Source of the DNA: Pseudarthrobacter phenanthrenivorans
GTDB taxonomy: Bacteria > Actinomycetota > Actinomycetes > Actinomycetales > Micrococcaceae
DNA: 58,057 nt
Assembly: GCF_000813845.1 (NCBI RefSeq)
Contig: NZ_JWTB01000035.1
Span: 1 to 58,057, forward strand
Direction: 5' to 3'
Below the pieces are notes generated by a model. It ran no database searches. It had not been told where the DNA came from and saw nothing but the letters and a program-made list of their open reading frames with translations. Numbering within the stretch: position 1 is the stretch's first letter; each line of letters starts with the position of its first letter. A program made the translations under genes and the position numbers. Shown here one piece after another: positions 8,142 through 15,444 of this stretch.

Positions 8142-9134
8142 TCAGACCCGCACCAGTCCGGCGGCCTCGGCCAGCAGTTCGACGGAGCGCAGCCGTGCCG
8201 CGGTGCCGGGGCTCTGGTGCGCCACGATGAGTTCGTCGGCGTCGGCGTGCTTGCCGAAGCTGTCCAGGTAGTCGATGACCATGTCCGGGGTGCCCACGGC
8301 CGAGTAGGTCATCATCTGTGCCATGTGCCGTCCCTGCGGCGAGTCGAGGATCATGTCCGCCTCGTCATCGGTGAATTCGCGGGTTCCGCCGCCGAAGAAC
8401 AGTGAGACGCGGGCGCGCTTGGTGGCCTGCAGCATCTCCTGGGCGTCTGCTGCGGAATCGGCGGCGATGACGTTGACGCCCGCAATAACGTGGGGCGCGT
8501 CCAGCTGGGCGGAGGGCTTGAATTCGCTGCGGTAGATGGCCACGGCGTCCTGCAGCGCGGCAGGGGCAAAGTGTGAGGCGAAGGCGTACGGCAGGCCCAG
8601 CTGCGCGGCCAGCCGGGCGCCGAACAGGGACGAGCCCAGGATGTACAGCGGCACGTTGGTCCCCTTGCCCGGGGTGGCCTCGACGCCCTGGATGCGGGTG
8701 GGGCCGGTCAGGTAGCCCTGCAGTTCCAGGACGTCCTGCGGGAAGCTGTCCGCGGACATCGGGTCGCGGCGCAGGGCGCGCATGGTGTTCTGGTCGCTGC
8801 CTGGGGCCCGGCCCAGGCCAAGGTCGATCCGGCCCGGGTGCAGGGTTTCCAGGGTGCCGAACTGTTCGGCAATGGTCAGCGGGGAATGGTTGGGCAGCAT
8901 GATGCCGCCGGCCCCCAGCCGGATGCTTTCGCTGTGCGCGGCCACGTGCGCGATCAGCACGCTGGTGGCGGAGGAAGCGATGGAGGACATGTTGTGGTGC
9001 TCGGCGTACCAGACGCGGCGGTAGCCCAGCTTCTCGGCGCTTTGCGCCATGGCCACGCTGCCCGCCAGGCTCTCCGCCGCCGTCTGGCCTTTGCCGATGG
9101 TTGCCAGGTCAAGGATGGAGAGGGGAAGAGTCAC
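8142..9134 (-). CDS. LLM-class flavin-dependent oxidoreductase (luciferase-like monooxygenase, MsnO8-like)
   Basis: Cytoplasmic 330-residue TIM-barrel enzyme of the bacterial luciferase-like superfamily, using reduced FMN and O2. Supporting stretches are PLSILDLATIGKG at the N-terminus, YRRVWYAEHHNMSSIAS, GAGGIMLPNHSPLTIAEQFG and the phosphate-binding-type RIDLGLGRAPGSD. It is the first gene of a two-gene operon with the DHA2 exporter and is divergent from the aldo/keto reductase gene across 138 bp. The substrate is not predictable. Paired exporters suggest detoxification or modification of a small hydrophobic molecule. Confidence 0.86.
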   Translation of the reverse strand: MTLPLSILDLATIGKGQTAAESLAGSVAMAQSAEKLGYRRVWYAEHHNMSSIASSATSVLIAHVAAHSESIRLGAGGIMLPNHSPLTIAEQFGTLETLHPGRIDLGLGRAPGSDQNTMRALRRDPMSADSFPQDVLELQGYLTGPTRIQGVEATPGKGTNVPLYILGSSLFGARLAAQLGLPYAFASHFAPAALQDAVAIYRSEFKPSAQLDAPHVIAGVNVIAADSAADAQEMLQATKRARVSLFFGGGTREFTDDEADMILDSPQGRHMAQMMTYSAVGTPDMVIDYLDSFGKHADADELIVAHQSPGTAARLRSVELLAEAAGLVRV

Positions 9135-9272
9135 GTCGGTTGCGGCCTTTCAGGAACGTTTCGTAAGGGGCGCCGGCCGGAGCACGGCGGCACTTGATGC
9201 ATAACGACGGCGGTCCCCGGCTTATTTCGTGATCTCCGGAATACTCAGCACACTGATGAGGTTGCCGCCCCT

Positions 9273-10145
9273 ATGAGCCATGATTCAACGAACCAGCTGG
9301 AACTGTCCGCAACGATTGACCTGAAGGATCTGGGAACCGTGCACAGGCTCGGTTTCGGTGCCATGCGCATCGTCGGTGACGGTGTCTGGGGTGAGCCCGC
9401 AGACCGCCAGGCCGCCGTGGCCGTGCTGCGCCGCGCCGTCGAACTCGGCGTGGACTTCATTGACACCGCTGACTCCTATGGCCCCAACATCAGCGAGGAA
9501 ATCATCGCCGAGGCCTTGCACCCGTACCGGGAGGGGCTGAAGATCGCCACGAAGGTGGGCTTCACGCGCACGGGCCCCAACAAGTGGATTCCCGTGGGCC
9601 GGCCGGAATACCTGCGCCAGCAGACGGAGCTGAGCCTGCGCAAGCTGAAGGTGGACACCCTGGACCTGCTGCAGCTGCACCGGATCGACCCCAAGGTGGA
9701 CGCCGAGGAACAGTTTGGGGTGCTGCGCGAACTCCAGGACGAAGGCAAGGTCCGCGCACTGGGTCTGTCACAGGTCAGCGTGGCGGAGCTTGAGGCGGCC
9801 GGAAAGCACTTCACCGTGTCCACCGTCCAGAACCGCTACAACCTGACCGACCGCAGTTCCGAGGACGTTCTGCGCTACTCGGAGGAGAACGGGATCGGGT
9901 TCATCCCGTGGGCGCCGATTTCCGCGGGCGAGCTGGCCCAGCCGGGCGGCCCGCTGGACGAAGCCGCCAAGCGCCTGGGCGCCACCACCTCCCAGGTGGC
10001 ACTGGCCTGGCTGCTGCGCCGGTCCCCCGTCATGATGCCCATCCCGGGCACCGGCTCCGTGCAGCACCTTGAAGAGAACATGGCCGCCGCCGGGATCACG
10101 CTCGACGACGACACGTACGCCGAGCTTGAAGCGGCCGGCAAGTAA
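9273..10145 (+). CDS. Aldo/keto reductase
   Basis: NADPH-dependent oxidoreductase of 290 residues with the complete AKR tetrad: Asp and Tyr in FIDTADSYGP, Lys in IATKVGF and His in LLQLHRID. The NADP-binding tail PIPGTGSVQHLEENMAA is present. Length is normal for the short AKR members found in actinobacteria. It starts at ATG 9273, with GAGG about 12 nt upstream, a long spacing. The next gene, a DJ-1/PfpI protein, is 37 nt downstream, so both may serve carbonyl or glyoxal stress; that role is inference from the pairing. Confidence 0.88.
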   Translation: MSHDSTNQLELSATIDLKDLGTVHRLGFGAMRIVGDGVWGEPADRQAAVAVLRRAVELGVDFIDTADSYGPNISEEIIAEALHPYREGLKIATKVGFTRTGPNKWIPVGRPEYLRQQTELSLRKLKVDTLDLLQLHRIDPKVDAEEQFGVLRELQDEGKVRALGLSQVSVAELEAAGKHFTVSTVQNRYNLTDRSSEDVLRYSEENGIGFIPWAPISAGELAQPGGPLDEAAKRLGATTSQVALAWLLRRSPVMMPIPGTGSVQHLEENMAAAGITLDDDTYAELEAAGK

Positions 10146-10182
10146 AAACACGCCAACCAAGAACGAGGACAGGAGCTACACC

Positions 10183-10881
10183 ATGGCAAACATCCTGATG
10201 GTCGTATCGGCCGCCGATTCCCTCACCATGAAGGACGGCAGCGAGCACCCCACCGGCTACTGGGCGGAGGAACTGGTGGTGTCACACCAGACCCTGATGG
10301 AAGCCGGCAACACGGTCCACATCGCCACCCCCGGCGGGCGGAAGCCCACTGTTGACCAGGTGAGCCTGGCGCCCGAGTCCGCCGGCGGCGGGGAACGTGC
10401 GCAGGGCTTCAAGGACTACCTGGCCAAGATCGACGGCGAGCTGTCGCACCCGCTGGTCCTGGCCGACGTCGACGTTTCCGCCTATGACGCCGTGGTGATG
10501 CCCGGCGGGCACGGCCCCATGGCCGACCTCTACCAGGACGCCCACCTTGGCCGGCTCCTGGTGGCGGCCAACAGGGACGGCAAGATCATTGCGCCGTTCT
10601 GCCACGGTCCGGCGGGGCTGCTGAGCGCAACGGACGACGACGGCGGGTTCGCTTTCAAGGGCCGGCGCCTGACGGTCTTCACCAACGAGGAGGAGCTGGG
10701 AGGCGGGACCGGGGAGAACACGCCGTGGCTGGTGGAGGATGCGCTGAAGGAGAAGGGCGCCGTTGTGGAGAACGGCGCGGCGTGGTCCTCCAACGTGGTG
10801 CGGGATGGCAACCTCATCACCGGGCAGAACCCGCAGTCGAGCGAGGACGTGGCCAAGGAAGTGCTGGCTGCCCTGGGGTAG
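10183..10881 (+). CDS. DJ-1/PfpI (Hsp31-like) class I glutamine-amidotransferase-fold protein
   Basis: Cytoplasmic 232-residue member of the DJ-1/PfpI superfamily, resembling the Hsp31/YhbO-like proteins linked to glyoxalase, deglycase or chaperone activity. The nucleophile elbow IIAPFCHGPAGLL holds the cysteine at about residue 140, followed by the expected His. GYWAEELVVSHQTLMEAG supplies the conserved acidic residue near the N-terminus. An upstream extension is open to 10069, but AGGAG 7 nt before ATG 10183 fixes this start. It follows an aldo/keto reductase, a plausible partner in methylglyoxal defence. Confidence 0.87.
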   Translation: MANILMVVSAADSLTMKDGSEHPTGYWAEELVVSHQTLMEAGNTVHIATPGGRKPTVDQVSLAPESAGGGERAQGFKDYLAKIDGELSHPLVLADVDVSAYDAVVMPGGHGPMADLYQDAHLGRLLVAANRDGKIIAPFCHGPAGLLSATDDDGGFAFKGRRLTVFTNEEELGGGTGENTPWLVEDALKEKGAVVENGAAWSSNVVRDGNLITGQNPQSSEDVAKEVLAALG

Positions 10882-10908
10882 TCAGCACCAGTTTCTGAGG
10901 CAATGACA

Positions 10909-10941
10909 GAGGGGACCAGTTCGCCATGAGCTGGTCCCCTC
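10909..10941. terminator. Bidirectional terminator between convergent genes
   Basis: A perfect 11-bp stem, GAGGGGACCAG / CTGGTCCCCTC, with an 11-nt loop lies between the PfpI gene (plus strand) and the secreted-protein gene (minus strand), whose ends face each other. It can serve both strands. Confidence 0.7.
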
Positions 10942-10978
10942 CTTGCGGCGCACGTCGTTGGGCGCCGGCCCGGAAGCG

Positions 10979-13021
10979 CTACTTCAGCTTGAAGTTCGCA
11001 CTGATGGAGCTGCCGTCGTTCGCCGTCATGGTCAGCGTGTAGCAGCTGCCGGCCGTGGCGGGCGTCTTCCAGTTGTAGATGAACTGGCCGGAAGTGGCGT
11101 CGTACCGCAGCGACGTGTTGCCCGTGGTGGTGGTTTCGATATCGTCCACCAGGCTCAGGAGCGAGCATGTCACCTTTTGGGTAGTGAACTTGGCCAGACT
11201 CGGATCCGTCAGCTCGGTATCACCGGCAAAGATCTCGAATTTCGCCGGTACCGTGCTGCCATTCTTGACGGTGTTCACCACCCCGTTCATGTCGATCGGC
11301 TGGTAGAAACCCTTCAGGGTCCAGGCCTTCACCGTGTAGGACTGGGTCACCGTGGTGCTGTTGCCTGCAAGGTCCGTGGCAGTGGCCGTCAGGGTGTGCG
11401 TCCCGGTCTTGGTGTCGTAGCCGTCGACCGTGCAGCTGCCGCTGACCCCGGCCAGGGCATCGGAGGCGGTGCAGGTGGGCTTTGCGGCGGTGGAGCCAAA
11501 GTAGCTGTCCGCGACCACAGAGTCGAAGGTCACCGTGGGAGGTGTCAGGTCGATCTTGAAGGTCTGCCGTGCCGCTCCCGCAGGCGTAGTGTTGCCGGCG
11601 TTGTCGCTGAAGGCCGGGCTTTCGACCTTCACGTCAGCGCCTTGGCCGGACGAAGTGACACTTTGCGTGGGCGTGGCGGGGCCGGAGACCAGGTCGGTGC
11701 CGGTAAACGTGGCAACGACGTCGCTGCGGTACCACCCGTCAGCGCCCTGGGTTCCTGTTGCGCCGGTAAAGCTAACCTCAGGTGCAGTTTTGTCGATCTT
11801 GAAGATCTGCGACGCCGCCCCTGCGGTGGTGGTGTTGCCCGCAATGTCCGTGAACGCTGGGCTATCAACCTTTACAGCGGCACCCTCACCTGAAGAGGTC
11901 ACCGTCTGGGCTGCTGCCAGCAGTCCCGAGGTGGCGTCGGTGCCGGTGAAGGAGGCTTCGACGTCGGAGGTGTACCAGTTGTTGCTCCCACGGGTGCCCG
12001 TCCCGCCGTTGGCCGCTACGGTTGGGGCTGTCGCGTCCTTGCCCAGGTTGACGGTTACAGGAGCGGCCGTTCCACCGGAACTGGTGGCGGAGCAGCTGTA
12101 GTCAGTCGCCACCTGGTCGGCGGAAATGGTTTGGTCCTCGCAGCCGGTCAGCTTCAGTGTGCTGGGCGAGTCAGCTTCGGTGACTATCCAGTGGAGGGCC
12201 ACCGGGCTCTTGTACCAGCCGTTCAAGCCGTCGGGGTTGGCGGGCGAGAGGGTGTAATCGATGCTGGGTGCCGATCCGTCAGTGATCGCGTAGGTGACAG
12301 AGCTTGTAGCGGTGAGGCCACCCTTGTCGGTGTAGCCGCAGGAAGCCGTCTGGGAACCGACACCCGTGGCCCCATCCGGACCGGAAATGGAACCCATATC
12401 AGCACCGAACGTAATGTGTCCGTCCTCGGCGTCGGTTACTTCGCAGATTGCTGTCGGGACGGCCCCCTTCGTGTACGAGGCGCCAGCGGTGACGCCGGTG
12501 ATATTGAGCTTGGGTGCCGTGTTGGACGGCGCCGGCGCTGCCACGTTGACGGTGAACGTGGCCGGTGCAAGGTTGAAAGTGCCATCGGTGTTGTTGCTGA
12601 CTTGCCTGGCGCTTACCGTGGCCGAACCAGCACCCACGGGGGTTACGGTCAGGGTCCGCTCGGCGCCACAGGAGTCGAAGGTGACCCTGGAGGGTGAAAC
12701 CGTGGCGACGGCTGGATTGCTGGACACCAGGTCAAGGGTCAGCGTTGTTGACCCGGTCAGGTTGCAGCCGTTTTTGACATCGTTGGTGGGGTCTACCGCC
12801 AGAATGGTGCTGCCGCTGGCACCGCCCGCGTTGAGTGGCATGATCTCCGCCACCGAGTCAATGGTGGCGTCGAGTTTGTTGTAGATGTCGTCCGCGAACG
12901 CCACCCCGCCGCCCGCAAGCAGCAGGCTTCCCGCAGCGACTGCCGCCGCTGTCCTGGTGCTGGTTCGCCTGAGCAGGCCTGTTCCCCCAGCAGTAGTTTT
13001 CCCGCCTGGCGAGTGATTCAT
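10979..13021 (-). CDS. Secreted Ig-like repeat protein with C-terminal PxKF domain
   Basis: 680-residue exported protein. A twin-basic N-region and hydrophobic stretch (AAAVAAGSLLLAGGGVAFA) precede a likely signal-peptidase site near residue 43. A bacterial Ig-like segment (about 45-160) is followed by HYR/Big-type modules that include an 81-residue unit present twice in tandem (roughly 11550-12030), each with a WYxSDV core and an SPAFxDxAGNTT tail. Then comes a cysteine-containing module and the PxKF domain (GFYQPIDMNG ... NGSTVPAKFEIF) at the C-terminus. No sortase motif or trailing TM segment is visible, so it is probably released or wall-bound non-covalently. GGGAGG precedes ATG. A cell-surface adhesion or matrix role is inferred. 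Confidence 0.8.
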   Translation of the reverse strand: MNHSPGGKTTAGGTGLLRRTSTRTAAAVAAGSLLLAGGGVAFADDIYNKLDATIDSVAEIMPLNAGGASGSTILAVDPTNDVKNGCNLTGSTTLTLDLVSSNPAVATVSPSRVTFDSCGAERTLTVTPVGAGSATVSARQVSNNTDGTFNLAPATFTVNVAAPAPSNTAPKLNITGVTAGASYTKGAVPTAICEVTDAEDGHITFGADMGSISGPDGATGVGSQTASCGYTDKGGLTATSSVTYAITDGSAPSIDYTLSPANPDGLNGWYKSPVALHWIVTEADSPSTLKLTGCEDQTISADQVATDYSCSATSSGGTAAPVTVNLGKDATAPTVAANGGTGTRGSNNWYTSDVEASFTGTDATSGLLAAAQTVTSSGEGAAVKVDSPAFTDIAGNTTTAGAASQIFKIDKTAPEVSFTGATGTQGADGWYRSDVVATFTGTDLVSGPATPTQSVTSSGQGADVKVESPAFSDNAGNTTPAGAARQTFKIDLTPPTVTFDSVVADSYFGSTAAKPTCTASDALAGVSGSCTVDGYDTKTGTHTLTATATDLAGNSTTVTQSYTVKAWTLKGFYQPIDMNGVVNTVKNGSTVPAKFEIFAGDTELTDPSLAKFTTQKVTCSLLSLVDDIETTTTGNTSLRYDATSGQFIYNWKTPATAGSCYTLTMTANDGSSISANFKLK

Positions 13022-13335
13022 GTGTTGCCTCCCTCATTTGCCTGCGGCCCACCCGGGCCGCAACGTACTTCACCGTATGAGTCGGCATGGGCGGAGAACA
13101 CGCGTAGTCACCACCTGTCTTTTTCGCCCGGGTACTCGTTTTCTGCTGGAACCGTGACGCACCTCCCCGCGGGCCCACGCGGACCCGAATATGACCGCCG
13201 CGGTCCTCCGGTTAACGGCCGTTACTCCCTGTATCCCAGCGTTTCGGGCCCTTTGATTCGCCGTCGGCGGCTGCCGGATAGTTGCAGCAACGCGCACAAT
13301 CCGCCGCACCACCCCCACCCCTCCAAGGAGGAACC
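13022..13335. other. Divergent intergenic region, no gene seen
   Basis: This 314-bp stretch separates the secreted-protein gene from the binding-protein gene and must hold both promoters. A TTGATT (13253-13258) with GATAGT (13277-13282) at an 18-nt spacing is a candidate promoter for the plus-strand gene. Nothing else stands out. Confidence 0.4.
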
Positions 13336-14313
13336 ATGACCATCACCACCAGGCCCGCCGCCGTCGTGGCCCTTGCCGTCTCAGCACTGCTGGGGCTGGC
13401 TGCCTGCTCGGATCCCGGCGCTTCGGCGGCGACAGCACCGTCGTCGTCCGCTGCCAACTCCGCCGGCAAGACCTTCAACCTCTCCCCGGAGCAGGACCGC
13501 TTCAAAGTCTCAACCGATCCCGCCGCAGCGGCGCTGGTCCCGGAAGCCATCAAGGCTGACGGCAAACTGACCGTGGTGACCACCGGCGGCGCGGCGCCGC
13601 TGAGCCTGTTCGCCACGGACAACAAGACCCTGATCGGCAGCGAGGTGGATATCGCCTACGCAGTGGGTGAATCTCTCGGCCTCCAGGTGGAGGTCCTTCC
13701 CGTCGCATGGGCCGACTGGCCGCTGGGCATCGAATCGGCCAAGTACGAGGCCGTGCTGTCCAACGTGACCGTCACCGAGGCGCGGAAGGAGAAGTTCGAC
13801 TTCGCCACCTACCGCAACGACCTGCTGGGCTTCTACGCCAAGAGTGATTCCGGCATCGGCGACATCAAGGAAGCCAAGGATGTGGCCGGCAAGAAGATCA
13901 TCGTGGGCTCCGGCACCAACCAGGAAGCCATCCTGGTGCGCTGGGACGAGGAGAACAGGAAGAACGGTTTGGCGCCGGTCGAGTTCCAGTATTACGACGA
14001 CGACTCCGCCTCGGGCCTGGCCCTTCAGTCAGGCCGTGCGGACCTGACCTTCGGCCCGAACGCGGCTGCCGCTTACAAGGCGGCGCAGGACGGAAAGACG
14101 AAGCAGGTGGGCACGCTGAACGGCGGCTGGCCTTTGACGGCGCAGATCGCCTTCACCACCAAAAAAGGCAACGGCCTTGCGGCGGCGGCCCAGGCTGCCC
14201 TGAACCACCTGATCGAGGACGGCACCTATGCCAGGATCCTGGACCGCTGGGGCCTCTCGTCCGAGGCAGTCCAGAAGTCCGAACTGAACCCGGCAGGCCT
14301 GCCTAAGAAGTAG
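13336..14313 (+). CDS. Amino-acid ABC transporter substrate-binding lipoprotein (family 3), orphan
   Basis: 325-residue extracytoplasmic solute receptor. A signal peptide ends in the lipobox LAAC (Cys24), so it is lipid-anchored on the outer face of the membrane. The body is a family-3 (SBP_bac_3) fold: DNKTLIGSEVDIAYAVGESLG and WPLGIESAKYEAVLSNVTVTEARKEK-type segments match polar-amino-acid binding proteins. AAGGAGG sits 5 nt before ATG 13336, overriding longer upstream starts. A strong terminator follows immediately, and no permease or ATPase genes are nearby, so it must work with a transporter encoded elsewhere or act as a sensor. Confidence 0.87.
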   Translation: MTITTRPAAVVALAVSALLGLAACSDPGASAATAPSSSAANSAGKTFNLSPEQDRFKVSTDPAAAALVPEAIKADGKLTVVTTGGAAPLSLFATDNKTLIGSEVDIAYAVGESLGLQVEVLPVAWADWPLGIESAKYEAVLSNVTVTEARKEKFDFATYRNDLLGFYAKSDSGIGDIKEAKDVAGKKIIVGSGTNQEAILVRWDEENRKNGLAPVEFQYYDDDSASGLALQSGRADLTFGPNAAAAYKAAQDGKTKQVGTLNGGWPLTAQIAFTTKKGNGLAAAAQAALNHLIEDGTYARILDRWGLSSEAVQKSELNPAGLPKK

Positions 14314-14330
14314 GCGGCCTGCCGACGAAT

Positions 14331-14377
14331 GAGCCCCCGCCCGGGCACACCAACTGATGGTGCCTGGGCGGGGGCTC
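14331..14377 (+). terminator. Strong rho-independent-type terminator
   Basis: A long, nearly perfect stem (GAGCCCCCGCCCGGGCAC... paired with ...GTGCCTGGGCGGGGGCTC) with a short loop begins 17 nt after the binding-protein stop codon. Confidence 0.8.
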
Positions 14378-14384
14378 TCCTGCG

Positions 14385-14573
14385 TCAGCGGGGGCCTGGT
14401 TCAACCGCCCAGGCCATGCGGTGCAGGAAGGTGGCGGTCCGGCTCCTGGCGGCCAGCACGGCAGCCGACAGGCGGGTGGGTTTTTCGATGATTTGCGGGG
14501 CGTTGGGCTGTGCGCTCCTGGCTGGGCCCATGGCTCCGGCAAAAAAGAGGGCTATCAGGCTTGCGCTTTCCAT
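14385..14573 (-). CDS. Small protein of 62 residues, function unknown
   Basis: A short minus-strand frame with GGAG 4 nt before ATG 14573 and mostly G/C third positions, so it looks translated. The N-terminal 20 residues are hydrophobic (SLIALFFAGAMG) and the rest is basic and alanine-rich, ending ATFLHRMAWAVEPGPR. It could be a small membrane-associated or leader-like protein. I do not recognise a family. It lies opposite to its neighbours in the gap between the binding protein and the TetR gene and shares the nearby terminator. An in-frame upstream ATG at 14618 has no ribosome site. Confidence 0.45.
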   Translation of the reverse strand: MESASLIALFFAGAMGPARSAQPNAPQIIEKPTRLSAAVLAARSRTATFLHRMAWAVEPGPR

Positions 14574-14719
14574 CTTTCTCCGGCCGAACGTTAAATCCTT
14601 GGGGGCATGGAAGCCCAACTCTGCTCGAGGCCTTTTCCAGATTATCAGCTGCGCCGTGGGGTCCGGCCGGCTCCGGCGTGAAAGTGCGCTCCCGGCCCCT
14701 TAGGCAATAGTCTGGCCAG

Positions 14720-15328
14720 ATGGGGACCAGTGCCGTGAACTCCGGCGAACAGATGGACAGGCAGACACGCATTCTCGAGGCGGCGATGGACCTGCTGTCC
14801 CGCCACGGCATTTCGGGCGTGAGCATGCGGGCCGTGGCCCGGGAAGCGGGCGTGGCGCTGGGCCTGGTCAACTACTACTACGACGACAAGACCACCCTCA
14901 TCCGGGCCGCGCTGCGCCGGGTGGATGAGCACGACCTCCTGCTGGTGGCCCAGGACCCGGCACTGGCTCCGGACGAACAACTGCGCCAAGCACTGCGCCG
15001 GGTGGCAGGCGCAGATTTGCTGACCACCCGCTACCTGTCACTGCGACTGCACCTGTGGGCCCTGGCCCGGGCTGACGAGGATTACGCCCAGATCAACGCA
15101 GCGGCCTTCGACCGGTACCTGGACGGGCTCGCCACACTGGTGTCCAATGCGATTCCTGAGCTCCCTTGGAAAGCATGCAGGGATAGGGCCGCCGATATCG
15201 TCGTCATCCAAAACGGCATGTGGTTGACCGCCCTCCTCGGCGTGGACCGCGCCGCCACCCAGCGCAGCATCGCCCGTACGGAGGAGATCGCCTTCGCACC
15301 GGTTCCGGGCAACACCGGAACCTCCTAG
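14720..15328 (+). CDS. TetR-family regulator of the choline/betaine genes (BetI-like)
   Basis: 202-residue repressor. The N-terminal TetR helix-turn-helix (about residues 12-58) reads TRILEAAMDLLSRHGISGVS ... GVALGLVNYYYDDKTTL. The C-terminal ligand domain resembles BetI-group proteins, which respond to choline. ATG 14720 has no Shine-Dalgarno site, but TAGTCT ends 6 nt upstream, so the mRNA may be leaderless. A later ATG at 14753 is the alternative. The gene lies just before a perfect double-palindrome operator at 15385-15424 and the aldehyde dehydrogenase and codA genes, so it almost certainly represses that operon. Choline as inducer is inferred. Confidence 0.85.
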   Translation: MGTSAVNSGEQMDRQTRILEAAMDLLSRHGISGVSMRAVAREAGVALGLVNYYYDDKTTLIRAALRRVDEHDLLLVAQDPALAPDEQLRQALRRVAGADLLTTRYLSLRLHLWALARADEDYAQINAAAFDRYLDGLATLVSNAIPELPWKACRDRAADIVVIQNGMWLTALLGVDRAATQRSIARTEEIAFAPVPGNTGTS

Positions 15329-15384
15329 GAACCCAGCCTGGACTGAGGGCACCCGCCGCATAACGGGGGCAGTGCTGCGTAGCA

Positions 15385-15424
15385 TTGAACGAGTGTTCAA
15401 GAAAAGTATTGAACACTCGTTCAA
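15385..15424. promoter_or_regulatory. Double-palindrome TetR/BetI-type operator
   Basis: TTGAACGAGTGTTCAA (15385-15400) and its exact reverse complement (15409-15424) are separated by 8 nt. Each half is itself near-palindromic (TTGAAC/GTTCAA). Two dimers of the upstream TetR protein could bind side by side. The second half covers the -35 element of the next gene, the arrangement expected for direct repression. Confidence 0.85.
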
Positions 15425-15437
15425 GGTGCGTTACTGT
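15409..15437 (+). promoter_or_regulatory. Promoter of the betaine aldehyde dehydrogenase operon, probably leaderless
   Basis: TTGAAC (15409-15414), 17 nt, then TACTGT (15432-15437) forms a good sigma-70-type promoter. Only 7 nt separate the -10 box from ATG 15445, so transcription should begin at or next to the start codon, giving a leaderless mRNA. This fits the absence of any Shine-Dalgarno sequence. Confidence 0.7.
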
Positions 15438-15444
15438 CCTCGGT

